Part shown: piece by piece, positions 37,819 to 49,775 of the stretch
Layout: every line of letters begins with the position of its first letter
Position numbering within the stretch: the first letter of the stretch is position 1
Assembly (NCBI GenBank): GCA_947685225.1
Contig: CANTUV010000010.1
Coordinates: 2,542,001 to 2,606,000 of the forward strand
Origin: Garcia nutans
Taxonomy: Eukaryota; Streptophyta; Magnoliopsida; Malpighiales; Euphorbiaceae
Length of the DNA stretch: 64,000 bases
Direction of reading: 5' to 3'
Notes under the pieces: generated by a model
The model's database searches: none
What the model was told of the DNA's origin: nothing
Seen by the model: only the letters and a program-made list of their open reading frames with translations
Translations under genes and position numbers: made by a program

Positions 37819-38574
37819 GTAAAATCTTCGCATATTCATTTATGAGACTGAATTTTTTGGAAACACCTTGAGTCATTGAGTTGCGGGTTCTATATTTCAT
37901 CTATCTTCCTGTGACACCCTGCTTTGAATTCAACTGAGACTCTTTTTAATCTTGGGAGTCTCCCAACATTTTCCGGAAGTGATATGACAAGTTAGGAAAT
38001 TTGTTGCCTCGATTACAGAATCCTGTATTGACCGTGATTTGCTGATTCATCTTAGTTTTGCTTGCAGGTTGCTCATCATTCAGGTTGGAAATCTCAGCTT
38101 GGGCAGTTTGGAAATTTGCTTGCATGAGCTCTCGTTTTAGACAAATAGTCATTCTTGCTTGTAAATCACTTCGTTGTACCATTGCATTCAGTTTTGGGCT
38201 TTAGCAGTATGGATCTTAGGATCATAACCTTCTATTACCAGCGTTGAAACATTTTTGACTGAGAACTATCCATGTATCTGTCATGACCAGGCAATAAACG
38301 TAGGAAAATATTTATTATTTATTTGGGGTATAAATTCTGGTTAGGGGGACCCCCATCAGAAAATGGCTAAGGTCTGTCAGCGTTCTTGTTATTAAGTCTA
38401 GTGGAATTTTTCTCTGTAAATGATGAAATTAATTTTGGCTTGTAAGGATTTTGTTTACGGACAAGTTTATGGAACTGGAAGAGGGAGGTTCCCTGGTTGC
38501 ACTTGCAGTGGTCGCAGGTCAAGCATATGCTAAGGTCTTTACTATTTGAGCCAGCAATGGTGGTTCTCCACTGT

Positions 38575-39597
38575 AATTCTTGTTCAAGCTGAAAAAATTA
38601 TGGACAGAGGAAGAGGTAGAATGTTTGGTCTGGTATTAATTCAAATAATGTGTACATTATATGCGTTTTTGATGCTGCAATTCTAAATACGAAAATATGA
38701 GTCTCGCCATAATGACATTTTATGGTCGTCTTTGAAAGTAGATCATCTTTACCAGCAGATCTTTAAATATTCTTCCAACAATTCCAAATAGTTTATAGCA
38801 ATTCTTTGTGCAGACAATGGAGCTGTCCATTGTCAACATATCCGAACGGTAATTCCTTATGATGCAGGAGCTACATCAGCCTTCTGAAATAAGCTATTTT
38901 ACTTATTAAGTCAATGAAGGCCAAGTGAGAATGGAAAGTGGAAAAACTTTGGAAGCTGAAGAAAAGGTTCAATTGCAATTCATAAAGACAACTATAGTGT
39001 TCGTTCCTTATGTTTTTACTCATTCCTAAACCTGAACAAAATCTTATAAATGTTGCTGAAATAATATAAGATATTTTGTGGCTTTTAAGAGAGATTTAAT
39101 GCTCAATTTTTTATTATTAACATGGACTCCAAAGTTATTGAAGCTAAGGAAAGCCAATACTTCTTTTTTTTCACTTCAATTTAAAGTTTAATGTTTGTGA
39201 TATATATATATATATATATTATTATTATTAATTCTTGTTCAGGATGTTAAATATAATTATATGCTTATGATTTAAGAAGATGGAATGGTTGGTTTGTAAC
39301 TAACTCAAAAGAAACGTGTACATTATGCCTCTTTGAAGCTACAGCATCTCTATTTAGGAAAAAATGTTAATATCACCATATTAACACTTATTGGTTTTAT
39401 CTTTGGGAAGTAGATCTTTAATTATTCTTCCAACAATTCCAAAGAGCTTAGCAACCTCTGTATCTTTGCCTTCTATTTGGACATTCGATATTCCAGTCCA
39501 AGATATCCTTTTTCACCCGGATAGCTGTTGGTGTTGGTCACGAAGAATCCAAACAGTATTTCTATATGATGCAGGAGCTACTGCAGCCTTCTGAAAT
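38575..39597. repeat. tandem duplication around the TPT pseudogene terminal exon
   Basis: Segment 38575-38890 and segment 39230-39597 share start (AATTCTTGTTCA), middle (GTGTACATTAT, AAATATTCTTCCAACAATTCC-like) and end (GATGCAGGAGCTAC..CAGCCTTCTGAAAT). They have diverged with indels. On the minus strand the two ends are alternative TPT last exons. The inner one (from about 38883) reads KADVAPAS-stop. The one used in the pseudogene model (from 39590) reads KAAVAPAS and runs on. A (TA)n(TTA)n microsatellite sits between the copies at about 39200-39229. Confidence 0.75.
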
Positions 39598-42500
39598 GAC
39601 AAATACAGTTCATGAGCAAAGTATCAAATTATCTAAGCCCTGAAAGGAAAAAGAAAAACTAAGCCTTCATAGATAAATTTACCCTAAATTTTGTGCCTTT
39701 TTATAATTATATTATATTCTTTTTATTTTCAATTCTATCATAATTTGAGATTTTATTGCAATTCTATCCTAAGGTTAAATTGAAAACAATAATCAATTTG
39801 GCTTTTCTAGCATTTTCAAATTCGAGTAGAATTAACATAAAAAATGGTATAATTGCAAAATGCACAAAATTTCAAGGTAAAAGGTAATGGTTCAAATTTG
39901 GCATTTGTAACATGGCAGAGACTAGTGTTTATATATAAATCAGGAGCCACTTGATCAGGGTCGAGTATATTCTAGTGGTCATACTTCATTACTTTCCATA
40001 ATGTAGATGCTAGAGGGTTTCAGGCTTTCAATTTCTCTTGTTCCCTTGAATAAAAAAAGGGCTTACAGGCATCACTGCATATTTTTATTGTTTTATTTAA
40101 CCACCAGTGCGTAAAATCATTGCTCATGGGAGCAAAAAAATGACAAGCCTTTGATCATGTGCAGTAGATTACTAGATATGGTATCATATATGACAACTTA
40201 AAGACGAATATGGATGACAATACTGAAAACTATGATACACATTGCTTAGATCACTGCTCTAGAAACTTATCCATGGAAGACTAGAATAAAAATCTCTGAA
40301 GCCATGTCATAGAAGACGGAGAAAACACAAAATACAGACGGATGGCTTAAAACATCTTACTCGTTTTTGCTCTTCCAAGTTAGCCTTTATGGGAGAATAG
40401 ATGGCAACACCTGCAATGGCTATTGCTGTACCAATCCCAGTTTGATTGGAGATTCGATTACCTGCAAGTTATGCAATCATCATTACAATATAAAAACATC
40501 GTTACTAGAATGGTGGGGAATTCTCCATCAAGTCAAATGGGAATGACCTCTGGTCAAGTCCACACTTCCTATAAATAACATTCAGGCAGGTCTAAGATAG
40601 CTTCGAGTGGAAGAGGGGTGATTGGTTAAATTCAATTCTGAGTTGTGCAATACATTTTAGGTCAACATTTTAATGGCGAAAGAACCACCTAAGTTAATCT
40701 AAGCTCCAAATTAAACATGTTTCCACATCATAAACATGCTTATTCATTTTCATAAGCAAGTTATTTGAGAGATAATTAGTAGTTACCGAATACAACTATG
40801 GAGAATCCAATGACAAAAACTCGCTTCAACACATTTCCAACTGCATGTGTAAGGGGTGCAACTCGTTCCAATGTATTTGTAGCCACCTGAAACAGAGATT
40901 CAATCTCATTGAGCATAAATTAAAGACAGGGTTGGGGAAGCACTCTGTAATGTATACTAAAAGAAGCAAACGACAAGATATTCACCATTTGCGAATTCAA
41001 TATATAGCTTGGATCCACATGGTGTACCAATCAGGTGCCACCAGAAAGTGTCACTCGTAAGCATAATATTATTGATAATATAGACTTCACACTTGTCAGC
41101 GGTACTTTCACACAGGGATATTCTCTTAACTGATATAGCAACTTCTCAAGTTACATTATAAACCTAAAGGATTTGACAGAAAAAAAATGCAGGAAACAGA
41201 TGGCATATGGAAATATAATGATAAAGAAGATAGTTTCGATTTCTTTTAAGAGAACTCTCACTACTTCGGGACAGGATTTCACTCCAATGGCATAATGATA
41301 AATAAGATAGTTTAAGGGCAGACATCAACTGAGGTTAGTTTTCCAGAAAGTCGAGAATGAGGTAATTGAAAAACTAAGTTTCGTAAATATTAGATACCTG
41401 GTTATACAGATGATAAAACATTCCAATCCAGAACAAGTCGGACACAAATTTGAATAATCCCATTGCATCAGCTGGGGGCCCTCAATCTAAAAACACACCC
41501 AGATGAACCAACAATCAAACATTAACAAGAAAAACAAAGAAATAAGATGTCAAATTTCCATTGGTTTCTGAGATAAGCATACTTACTAGTACGGCTGGAG
41601 GGACGCAAAATAACAGCGCAATTATTGAAATGTAAGCATACACATTTGTGCTGTCCATGCCAGTCTGTTAAATTTGAATAGTAGTTGACAAATATGGAAA
41701 ATCTAGTGCGGCAAACATACATCCTACTACAAATCTGATAGTCCATGAATAAATGGCTTAAAAAGTACAATCCAGAAGCCCATAAAATCTCTATTTTCAG
41801 TCTATTAGTTTGAAAAAATATTCCAAGTTAGGGCTTTATAGTTGATTTCATTGTGTTGAATGCCTTGCAGTACAAATCCAATGCATCATTTCCTGATGTA
41901 AGAATAACCATAATCAAAGGATCCCTTAAATGAAGTTATAATTTCCACCTCAATAAATTATAAAAATGAACAGGATAAACGATGCCAGTCCCCAAACAAA
42001 CTTACCATTGCCTTTTTAGAATAGATACTTCTGTAGGTAAATGCTATATTTGAAATCATTGCACTAACGAACCCAGTCCAATTGAAAGAAAGTTCGGTCA
42101 ATGATGCCATTAATACACCTAGCAAAGAAGTCAAAATCTCAGCCAATAGGGTTCTGTATCCAGATGAAAATTGACTAACTGCTGTAGATGCCATAGAGAT
42201 TGTATATTTCAGGATTGAAAACAACAGGATGTTACTTCCTCGCAACAAACAGAAATGAATGAAGCTAGTAAACAGAACACATTATAGTCCTCTAAATTAC
42301 CAATAACTACTGGAGCCAATTAGCACAAATTGAGAAGCAGCAGCATTGGAGAATGGCTCTAGAGCTGGTAAAATAACAGGAAATAGTGAAGAGCTAGAAT
42401 CATCAAGATTATATAATTCTCTCTCAACTTTACTAATGCATTAAACCTGCTGATCAAAGAAATTCATGAAAAACAAAGTTTTGATTACCATAGATAAATA

Positions 42501-43238
42501 GTAATTAAAAAAAAAGCAAAACAAAATATTCTAAACATACTCAAATCACTAAGAAGTTTATAGCAGTATCAATTTGTAAATTTCTTAACATCTATCAATA
42601 AAAATTTATCCAATAATGCATTTCAAAGGGCATGGTGAACACAAATGATAAGGGTAATGTACACCATAGATTATCCATATAATCTGTTCTCCTCCCTGGA
42701 AGCTAACAAGCATATTGGAATTTCACTTCAGTGAAATGTATGAAAAAACCAGTTTCTGCCCTGAAGAAACAACTAATACCAACAACCCTGGGTCATGGAC
42801 ATCCATATTTTCTGAGCATTGAGGACACATTAAGTATGTACTTATTTGCGTGTGCTTGTAGACGTGCACATGTCACTATCAATCGAAACTGCATGACCTA
42901 TTGATTTGCAAAAATCAGAATTTAGCACAAAGCTTGTTTCACAAGTTACAACATTCAGATTATCATTACCTTTGATGGTGTGAGTGAAAGATACAGCAAC
43001 AGCTGCAAATGATACATTAGACATAACATGTCCGAAAGCATGACAGAATGCAACTGGGGTCAAAAGCACCAGGAGGTCCCTGTCGATTGGCTAGTTAGAG
43101 AGGAAATCATCTCATTAGTCAAGCCTTATTGAACCTTGAGGAGAAAAAGATAGCAAGTGAAACAGCTGTAACTTACTGCACGTTTTGGTAGACCAAAAGC
43201 CCATGAAACAAGACAATACACGACTCCAACTAGGAGGT

Positions 43239-43246
43239 GTATGACT
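43239..43246. repeat. hAT target-site duplication, left
   Basis: GTATGACT, identical to 47298-47305. The 8-bp length is diagnostic for hAT elements. The duplicated bases are TPT exon sequence. Confidence 0.95.
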
Positions 43247-43513
43247 CAGTGTTGTTAAGGCGAAAGGCGACACTGAGGCGAGAGGGCCTCGCCTTGCCTT
43301 TAAGGCGAGAAGCGAGCGCCTGGCACTGCCTTTTTAAAAAAGGCGACGCAACATACAGTTGAATATATATAACCATAAAACTCATGCATAAACTTCAAAT
43401 ATTGTTCATTAATCTTAAAAAGCATGAAAGTAAATATCAAATATTATTCATTAAGCTAAAAAGCATGAAAGTAAAATTAAAAGCCTTAAAATTACTACTA
43501 GATAAGTAGTAAA

Positions 43514-46082
43514 CTACTCGGAATTGGACTCTAATGGTCCTAACTCATCATCATCATCACTCTTATTAGCTTCCACCTCATGCTCTTGCTCATCTTCATC
43601 AATTAGATGCAATCCTACACTTGGCCTAGAAGTAGAACCTCCAGTATGATTAGGATTAGATCTTGGTGCTTGTGATCTAGACCTTGACTCATAACGAGCT
43701 TCATTTACCCCGGATGCCCTACTAACATCATTCCAAGTCAAATCATTATCCGGAAATACATAATCATCAAAATCAGCTTCTCCCTTCAATTCACCAAGTA
43801 GCCACTCGTTAGACTCATCAATATTTGATAAATCTATTGGAGTGGTGGTATCATCAATTGTGTATCGGCGTAACAATGCCATGTTGTATTTTACATAAAC
43901 CAACTGATCCAATTTTTGTTGTGCTAGCCGATTTCTCTTCTTGCTATGGAGCTGTGATGTGAAAGTGAGTTAGTCACAATGTAGTGAATTATGTTTTACT
44001 ATTATTTAAGTCTAGTTGAATTACTTACATGCTCAAATATACTCCAATTCCTCTCACATCCACTTGCACTACATGTGAGACTAAGAACCTTCATAGCAAA
44101 TTTTTGTAATTGTGGAGCACATGAGCCAAATGTACTCCACCATGAAGCTAGAAAAATAAATTTAAAATTTCAATCATTAATTGTGAATTTATCAAAAAAA
44201 AAAAAGCAAAGGTGATGAATTAGAGGGGAAAAAATTAACCTGGAGAAGTAGTTGTTCTTGAAGTTCTAGCCATTTCCATTCCAAACATACCCGCAGCTTC
44301 CTTATACTTTTCAAGTTGTTGTATCATAGCTTGCCTAGTTTTTTGATCACTCACCATTTTTTCTATGCATTTAAGCAAGCCATCATTAACCTCCTCATCA
44401 CTAATGATTTGATCTTTATTTGGATAAAACAATTCAGGATTTAAGAAGTATCCTGCAGCATGCAAAGGGCGATGCAACTGATCATTCCACCTTCTATCAA
44501 TTATATCTTCAATTTTCTTATATTTTTCCTCATTCTTTAAATCTCGAGAAATGGTTTTCATTTGCCTTATCCATTGCTTCATAGATATATCCCATAGAGG
44601 GTTTTCTCTCATTATCAACTAAGCGAAGCACCTTGACAAGAGGTCCCGAAACTTTAAGAGCATGAGTCACCTCATTCCAAAATGTGGTACTCAAAACGGT
44701 TCTTTCACACTTTTTCCCTTTCATCTCTTTAGCCCATTTGCTATTAACCCATTTTTCTGAAGTAAACATTGTTCTAAGATTTCTCTTTTGTTGATGAATA
44801 CGACCAAGTGTGAGGAATGAAGTGGCAAACCTAGTGGCTCCTGGCCTTAGCAACTCTCTATTTTTTGTAAACTCCCGCAACATATTCAAAACTCCTGAAG
44901 ATCCATAAATGAAGCCAGTGAGCTCCACTGCTTTGCGGAAGGTTTCTTTAAAAGTATACAACTTGAAAATATCTTCTAAGATCAAATCCAAACAATGAGT
45001 TGCACATGGAGTCCAATATAAGTGGGGGAAGGTAGCTTCCAATAATTTTCCTACAATTAACAAATAATGTAGTTATTAACATGCCTTTTACGTTAAAAAG
45101 CAAGTACTCATTTTGAAAATAAAGTATTGATTTTTAAATGCTTACCAGCTGCGACATTATTTGCGGCATTATCTGTAACCACTTGAACTACTCTGTTTTC
45201 TCCAATTGCTCTAATTTCCTTCTCAAGTAATTCAGCTAACATGTACCATGTCTTTGAGGCGTCAGATGCATCGACTGATTTAATAAACACACTTCCTTTA
45301 GGACCATTAACTAAGAAATTAATCAAAGTTCGCCCTTTCCTATCGGTCCACCCATCACACATCAATGAGCATCCAAGTCTATCCCAATCTTCTTCATGTC
45401 TTTGAAAAAGATACTTTGTGAGGTCCACTTCTTGTTGCAACAATCTTACTCTAACTTCATGATAGCTTGGAGGTTTCATTTCTCTACTATAATTTCCTAT
45501 TGCACGAATCATTTCTCCAAAGCTATCATAATTCACCTCATTGAATGCAATTCCAGCATCATACATCCACCTAGCAATAGCCACACATGCACGTTCTCGC
45601 AACTCTTTCTTAGCCGGAGTGTTCTCATCAATTGTTGGTTGTCTTTTGCCTTTTCCTAAAACAGCCGGTTTGGGAGAAAAGAACACATCCAGTGGCCCTC
45701 TACTAACATTACTTTTCTTTCTTTTTCCTCCTTCAACTTCTTGCACTTCTTCCTCTTCTTCCTCAACTCTCATGATTTCAATCTCATTATCAAATTCCAT
45801 ATTCGTTGTTTGCCTTTTCGCTTTCTTCCCTTCCATAAATTGTTTAATCTCATCTTTCACCTCTTTAGGACAACATTTACAAGAAGTTACATTTGTAGAA
45901 TTCCCAACTAGATGTTGTTTTATTCTATTAACTCCTCCTTTCACTACTTTCTCACAATAAATGCATCGGAGATCATTGGTGTTGTTTTCAACAACTTGCG
46001 TACAATGATTCCATGCAATATCGGTTCTTCTACTATTAACCGAAGATCCGGTTGCATCACTTCTTGGAGTTGGAATACTCAT
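43514..46082 (-). pseudogene. hAT transposase (BED finger, DUF659, hAT dimerisation), frameshifted
   Basis: Four exons: 46082-45146, 45050-44240, 44147-44029 and 43951-43514, about 768 codons. Exon 1 has a BED-type zinc finger (LRCIYCEKVVKGGVNRIKQH), an acidic NLS-like stretch and the DUF659 start SLMCDGWTDRKGRTL. Exon 2 continues with CATHCLDLILEDIF and RFATSFLTLGRIHQQKRNLR. Exon 3 carries the dimerisation motif WWSTFGSCAPQLQKFA and CERNWSIFEH. The tail is acidic and Ser-rich. A single-base frameshift lies in exon 2 near 44545: the upstream frame ends just after ENHFSRF, while the downstream frame continues SRDLKNEEKYKK. The encoded protein would lack the dimerisation domain, so this copy is probably not autonomous unless the shift is a sequencing error. 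Confidence 0.9.
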
Positions 46083-46473
46083 CTACATAATTTTGACAAT
46101 ATATGGAAAATAATAATTAGAATTGGGAAACAACAATGCACAAATTCCTTATAAATCAAAAGACTAATAAGGTCAAGATAATAATCTTAAATGAGAAACC
46201 TTTTGACTATTTAGATAACATTTTGTTAACTAATTACTAAATAAAATAATTCTATCTAATTTATTTAATTCGTTTAATGCTCCATTTTAATTTGGATAAA
46301 TGTTCAAAATAAAAATAAACGAAAATTGGATAATTATATCTTTTGAAATCAAAGTTAATTGATAACTAAATTCTAATTAGTTAAACTATAATTGCATAAA
46401 TCAAACTCTAGTACTACAGTCTACAGCTGTCCAAATTTGTGAAAAAAAATATAACACTTGTCATCAACAAATC

Positions 46474-46953
46474 AACTCAACATTACTAAAGTCCACAAAC
46501 AGTGACAGTCCAAGCAAATTGAAAAGCAATATTCAGTACGAAAAAAGTGGTAGCTGCAAAAAATTGGGCAGAAGACAGGAGCAAAATATGAGAAACAAAA
46601 GAAAGCTCACCTGTAAGTACAGTCTGCTTCTTCTTCTTCTTCTTCTTCTTCTTCTGTTTTTTGATTTTATTCTTCTGATTCTTCTTTACCTGCAAGTGCA
46701 GTCTTCTTCTTTGTCATCAAGAGATCAACTCAACATTACTAAAGTCTACAAACAGTCCAAGCAAATTGAAAAGCAATATTCAAACGAAAACAGTGGTGGT
46801 TGCAGAAAATTTGGCAGCATAACACCTTATAAACCAACAAATTTTTAATATGTAGGAGAAGATTTCAAAATCTGAAAGAAAAAAAAAAGAAAAAGAAGAA
46901 GACGGGAGCAAAATATGAGAAACGAAAGAAAGCTCACCTATAAGTGCAGTGTT
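46474..46953. repeat. imperfect tandem duplication inside the hAT, upstream of the transposase
   Basis: About 46474-46660 and 46727-46990 share AACTCAACATTACTAAAGTC, CAAGCAAATTGAAAAGCAAT, GAGCAAAATATGAGAAAC, GAAAGCTCACCT and a following (TTC)n run. The second copy carries an extra insertion near 46815-46900. It lies in the transposase leader/promoter region. Confidence 0.8.
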
Positions 46954-47297
46954 CTTCTTCTTCTTCTTCTTCTTCTGTTTTTTGATTTTATTCTTCTGAT
47001 TCTTCTTCTTCTTCTAGGGTTTTTTCTTTTAAATTGTGGCTGTTCTCCATCTATTTCCCGTTTTCTTCTTCATCTTACCTTATATTCTTTTTTTTATTAA
47101 CGTTAAAAGGACTATACAGCTGAAATAAGAAATAAAAAAAAAAGAATTACAGAGAGGCGAGCGCCTCTCCGCCCGGACGCCTCGCGCCTCCCTCGCCTCA
47201 CGGAGAAAGTCGAGTCGGCCGGCATAAAGGCGGTGACCCCTCGCCTCGCCTCGCCTGGTCGCCTAGGCGGTCGCCTGGCTCGCCTTTAACAACACTG

Positions 47298-47305
47298 GTA
47301 TGACT
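47298..47305. repeat. hAT target-site duplication, right
   Basis: GTATGACT, identical to 43239-43246. It directly abuts the terminal inverted repeat. Confidence 0.95.
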
Positions 47306-47879
47306 GAGACGAAACTGCAAAAAGGCATGACAATTTTCAAATTGTAAACGACATAATAAAATTTAAAAAGCCACAGTCTTGTGGTTAATGATAGATAATA
47401 GACAGTGAGATGCAATGCTGCATGCATTATGCAGTATGACATGAAATAAAAGGATGACTTAAAAGAGCATAATTATCTAGCAAGAACCACATACTATGGA
47501 TACGGGAAATAATTATAGACCTTCTTGTTGAGTATGTTGAAGATGACATTTAAGAAGTACCTACATTAACAACACAAATCAATCAGTAGTCTTTAAACCA
47601 AAAACAAGCGATGAGATTCTTATAGATCAATCAAAGAGTATGTTATTATATGAAAATCTCCAGTTTATGAATACAAATATTTACATGCACTTACATATAT
47701 ATTATGAGAGCTTACCACATAAAGAAGAAGAAACCTGTAACCACTGCAGGAAATCTCTCACCAAAGCTTTTTGCAGGCTCCAATTGACTACAGTTACAAA
47801 CACAATCAATAAACAGATTATCACTTAAGCAAAATCAAATAAGTCGAAAGCAACCTCTTTAGCAGCAGCTAGCAATGTC

Positions 47880-49775
47880 GGAAGAAGGGGAGAAATACAT
47901 AAAACACATTCACTTTGAAATTTCCTCCACTTTATACGCTGCTAAAAAGAAAACCATACTAAAGAAAAAGTGAGAATTAAAAATTATTCGAACCGATCAA
48001 AATTAAAAATTAGTCAATTCGGTCAATAAATTTAGTATTTAAAATATTCAGTCAAAGTTGAATTTGGTTTGATACCCACCCCTAGGCAAGGGAATTATTA
48101 AGGTAAGATATTTATTTTTTATTTTAAATTTGTTTTGATTTCAAAAAAAAAAAATAAATTGAGAATTTAATTTATAAAGGTAATTATTAATTACATTTGT
48201 TATTAAGTTTTAGAGTTGAATTTAAGTATGAAAATCATAGCAATTCTTTTTATTGTCACTAACTTTATTCTTTCTTTATTTTCTTGTATTTATTTTTATT
48301 TTTATTTTCAATTTTAATTTATTATTTATCAATTAATTCTAAAATATTATTATGATAATTGATAGTAATTTAAAATTTTATTATTTTAATTTAGAATATA
48401 ATTTTTATTCAATAAATTATTTATATTTAATTTATTTATTATACCTTAAAATTAATTTTTTTCATGTTATCTTGTTTATATCTTGTTTATTTAATTCAAT
48501 AAATATTATTATCTTGTTTATTCAATAATTTATTATTTTCTTGTATTTACCTTACATTTGTTTATATCTTGTTTATATATATATATATATATATATAAAC
48601 AAGCGAAAAAATATCATTTTAGTCTTCGCATTATACTATTTTTCTATTAAGCCCTTTATTATAATGGTATAAAAAAAAACTATTAAAAAAAGTTAACTTA
48701 ACATGAGATAATAATATATAGGGGCCAAACAAAATCATAACTAAAGTATAATGATTAAATAGAAAAAATATCAATGTACAAGGGCTAAATAATGTATTTT
48801 GTGTGACTTTTTTTTTTCACAAGGCATCATAACTTTGCTAAGTTTTATAATGTCGATGACGGTACCCAAAATTCTTTTATAAAGATTTTAAATGAGCTCA
48901 AATAAAAATCACAGAAAAATCAATGAGTATGTGATTTTTCTTATAAATGGATTTGGGGAATCCAGTGTAATCTTGACAAAAGAATTCTAAAAATAAAAAA
49001 TAAAAAGCAGAAGGCACAAGTAGAAGTAAGTTTTTTCTTTTTATCTTTTCTTTTGTATTATGATACATACATATATATATATATATGTATGTATGTGAAA
49101 TTTTTTTATGGACCGAAGGATATCGCTACTGTATGCACCAAATCAATAAAAACATGTGAAATAAATTATAATATTAAAAAATTAATTTTTATTTTTAAAT
49201 TGTATATTATTATTTGTTAGATGCATATATGCGATCATACACTATGATAAAATTGCCCATATATGCATTGGTGTAATATATTAAATTTATTTTAATCCGA
49301 TTCAATATGTTTTCATGCATATTAAAATTAAAACAATACTCTTAAATAAGAAGCATAAATTTTAAAAACTTGTTTAATTTATTGCATACTTTAATTTATT
49401 TCTCCTTCAAATTCAAATTGATACTCATTTCTCATTTTATAAGAATTAAGAAAATTTAATTATTTTATTAAAAATATAAAATTATATATATATATATATT
49501 ATTATATTCTTATTTTAGTACGAGAAATATTTAATAAGTAACATTAAATAATGGATATTATAAATACTTAGGCTTAATATATAAATAAATACTTATATTT
49601 GTAAAAAATAATCTATTACATATGAAAACTAAAAATGGAATTAATATACTCTTGCACAGCTGGATTAAGAGCTTGATATTAAAAAATTTTAAAGGCACGT
49701 GAGAAGCTTATTAACACTTTAATCTCACCGGTAAAAGCCCTAAAAACCTAAAATTTCAAACAAATAGTAAGAGCA
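47880..49775. other. AT-rich intergenic DNA, no gene seen
   Basis: No transit-peptide or other exon for the TPT pseudogene was found. At 47985-48085 there is a degenerate CCGATC/TCGGTC-rich stretch ending GGTTTGATACCCACCCC. It resembles, in inverted orientation, the start of the repeat at 59700. (TA)n runs occur near 48573-48597, 49071-49086 and 49484-49498. Confidence 0.45.

Larger units (their letters stand above)
35395..37820 (-). mobile_element. 5'-truncated RTE-type LINE
   Basis: A minus-strand LINE starts inside the endonuclease (NTCFEKRGSHLITFKSGRTQ near 37818-37760) and runs through RT to a C-terminal region ending RDLRALDLDADLINDRL. Its 3' tail is a (TTG)n run (CAA repeats on the + strand, about 35400-35441). 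That simple-repeat tail in place of poly(A) is typical of RTE-clade LINEs. The 5' truncation is the usual outcome of incomplete target-primed reverse transcription. No convincing target duplication was found. Because it is antisense to the PPR gene, its stops do not affect the PPR protein. Confidence 0.85.
35269..38067 (+). other. possible 3'-UTR intron of the PPR gene, containing a LINE
   Basis: Four bases after the stop there is a perfect donor, TAG|GTAAGTTC. At 38061-38067 a good acceptor, TTGCAG, precedes non-repetitive sequence of UTR-like composition. The interval contains the antisense RTE LINE. Splicing here would remove the LINE from the mature transcript. This is an inference from splice signals only. 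Confidence 0.35.
43247..47297 (-). mobile_element. hAT DNA transposon, 4051 bp, inserted in a TPT exon
   Basis: The left end is CAGTGTTGTTAAGGCG. The right end reads CAGTGTTGTTAAAGGCG on the opposite strand, so the terminal inverted repeats match apart from one base of indel. An exact 8-bp duplication (GTATGACT) flanks it. Both subterminal regions (about 43255-43340 and 47155-47285) are GC-rich arrays of GGCGAG/GCCTCGCC motifs. These are probable transposase-binding repeats and contrast strongly with the AT-rich interior. The interior encodes one transposase on the minus strand. Removing the element with one duplication copy restores the TPT frame (FVSVIHLLVGVV). Confidence 0.95.
39513..47787 (-). 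pseudogene. triose-phosphate/phosphate translocator (TPT) pseudogene, interrupted by hAT
   Basis: Exons on the minus strand: 47787-47716, 47560-47495, 47314-43177 (contains the hAT), 43090-42970, 42364-42301, 42118-42006, 41664-41587, 41486-41398, 40886-40787, 40461-40361 and 39590-39513. They encode TPT-type sequence: FPAVVTGFFFFMW, YFLNVIFNILNKKVYNYFPY, FVSVIHLLVGVVYCLVSW, SNVSFAAVAVSFTHTIK, MASLTELSFNWTGFVSAMIS and GNRISNQTGIGTAIAIAGV. Known: TPT (DMT/NST superfamily) exchanges triose-P, 3-PGA and Pi across the inner plastid envelope. Lesions: a hAT in the third visible exon; exon 42364-42301 and exon 41486-41398 each lost roughly 35-40 nt with a frameshift; no transit-peptide exon is recognisable upstream of 47787. 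Splice sites are still good, so decay is moderately recent. Confidence 0.88.

Noticed and set aside
45541..45960. 139-codon + strand frame inside the hAT
   Set aside because: Antisense of transposase exon 1. The Ser-rich translation results from the acidic and Lys-rich codons on the true strand.
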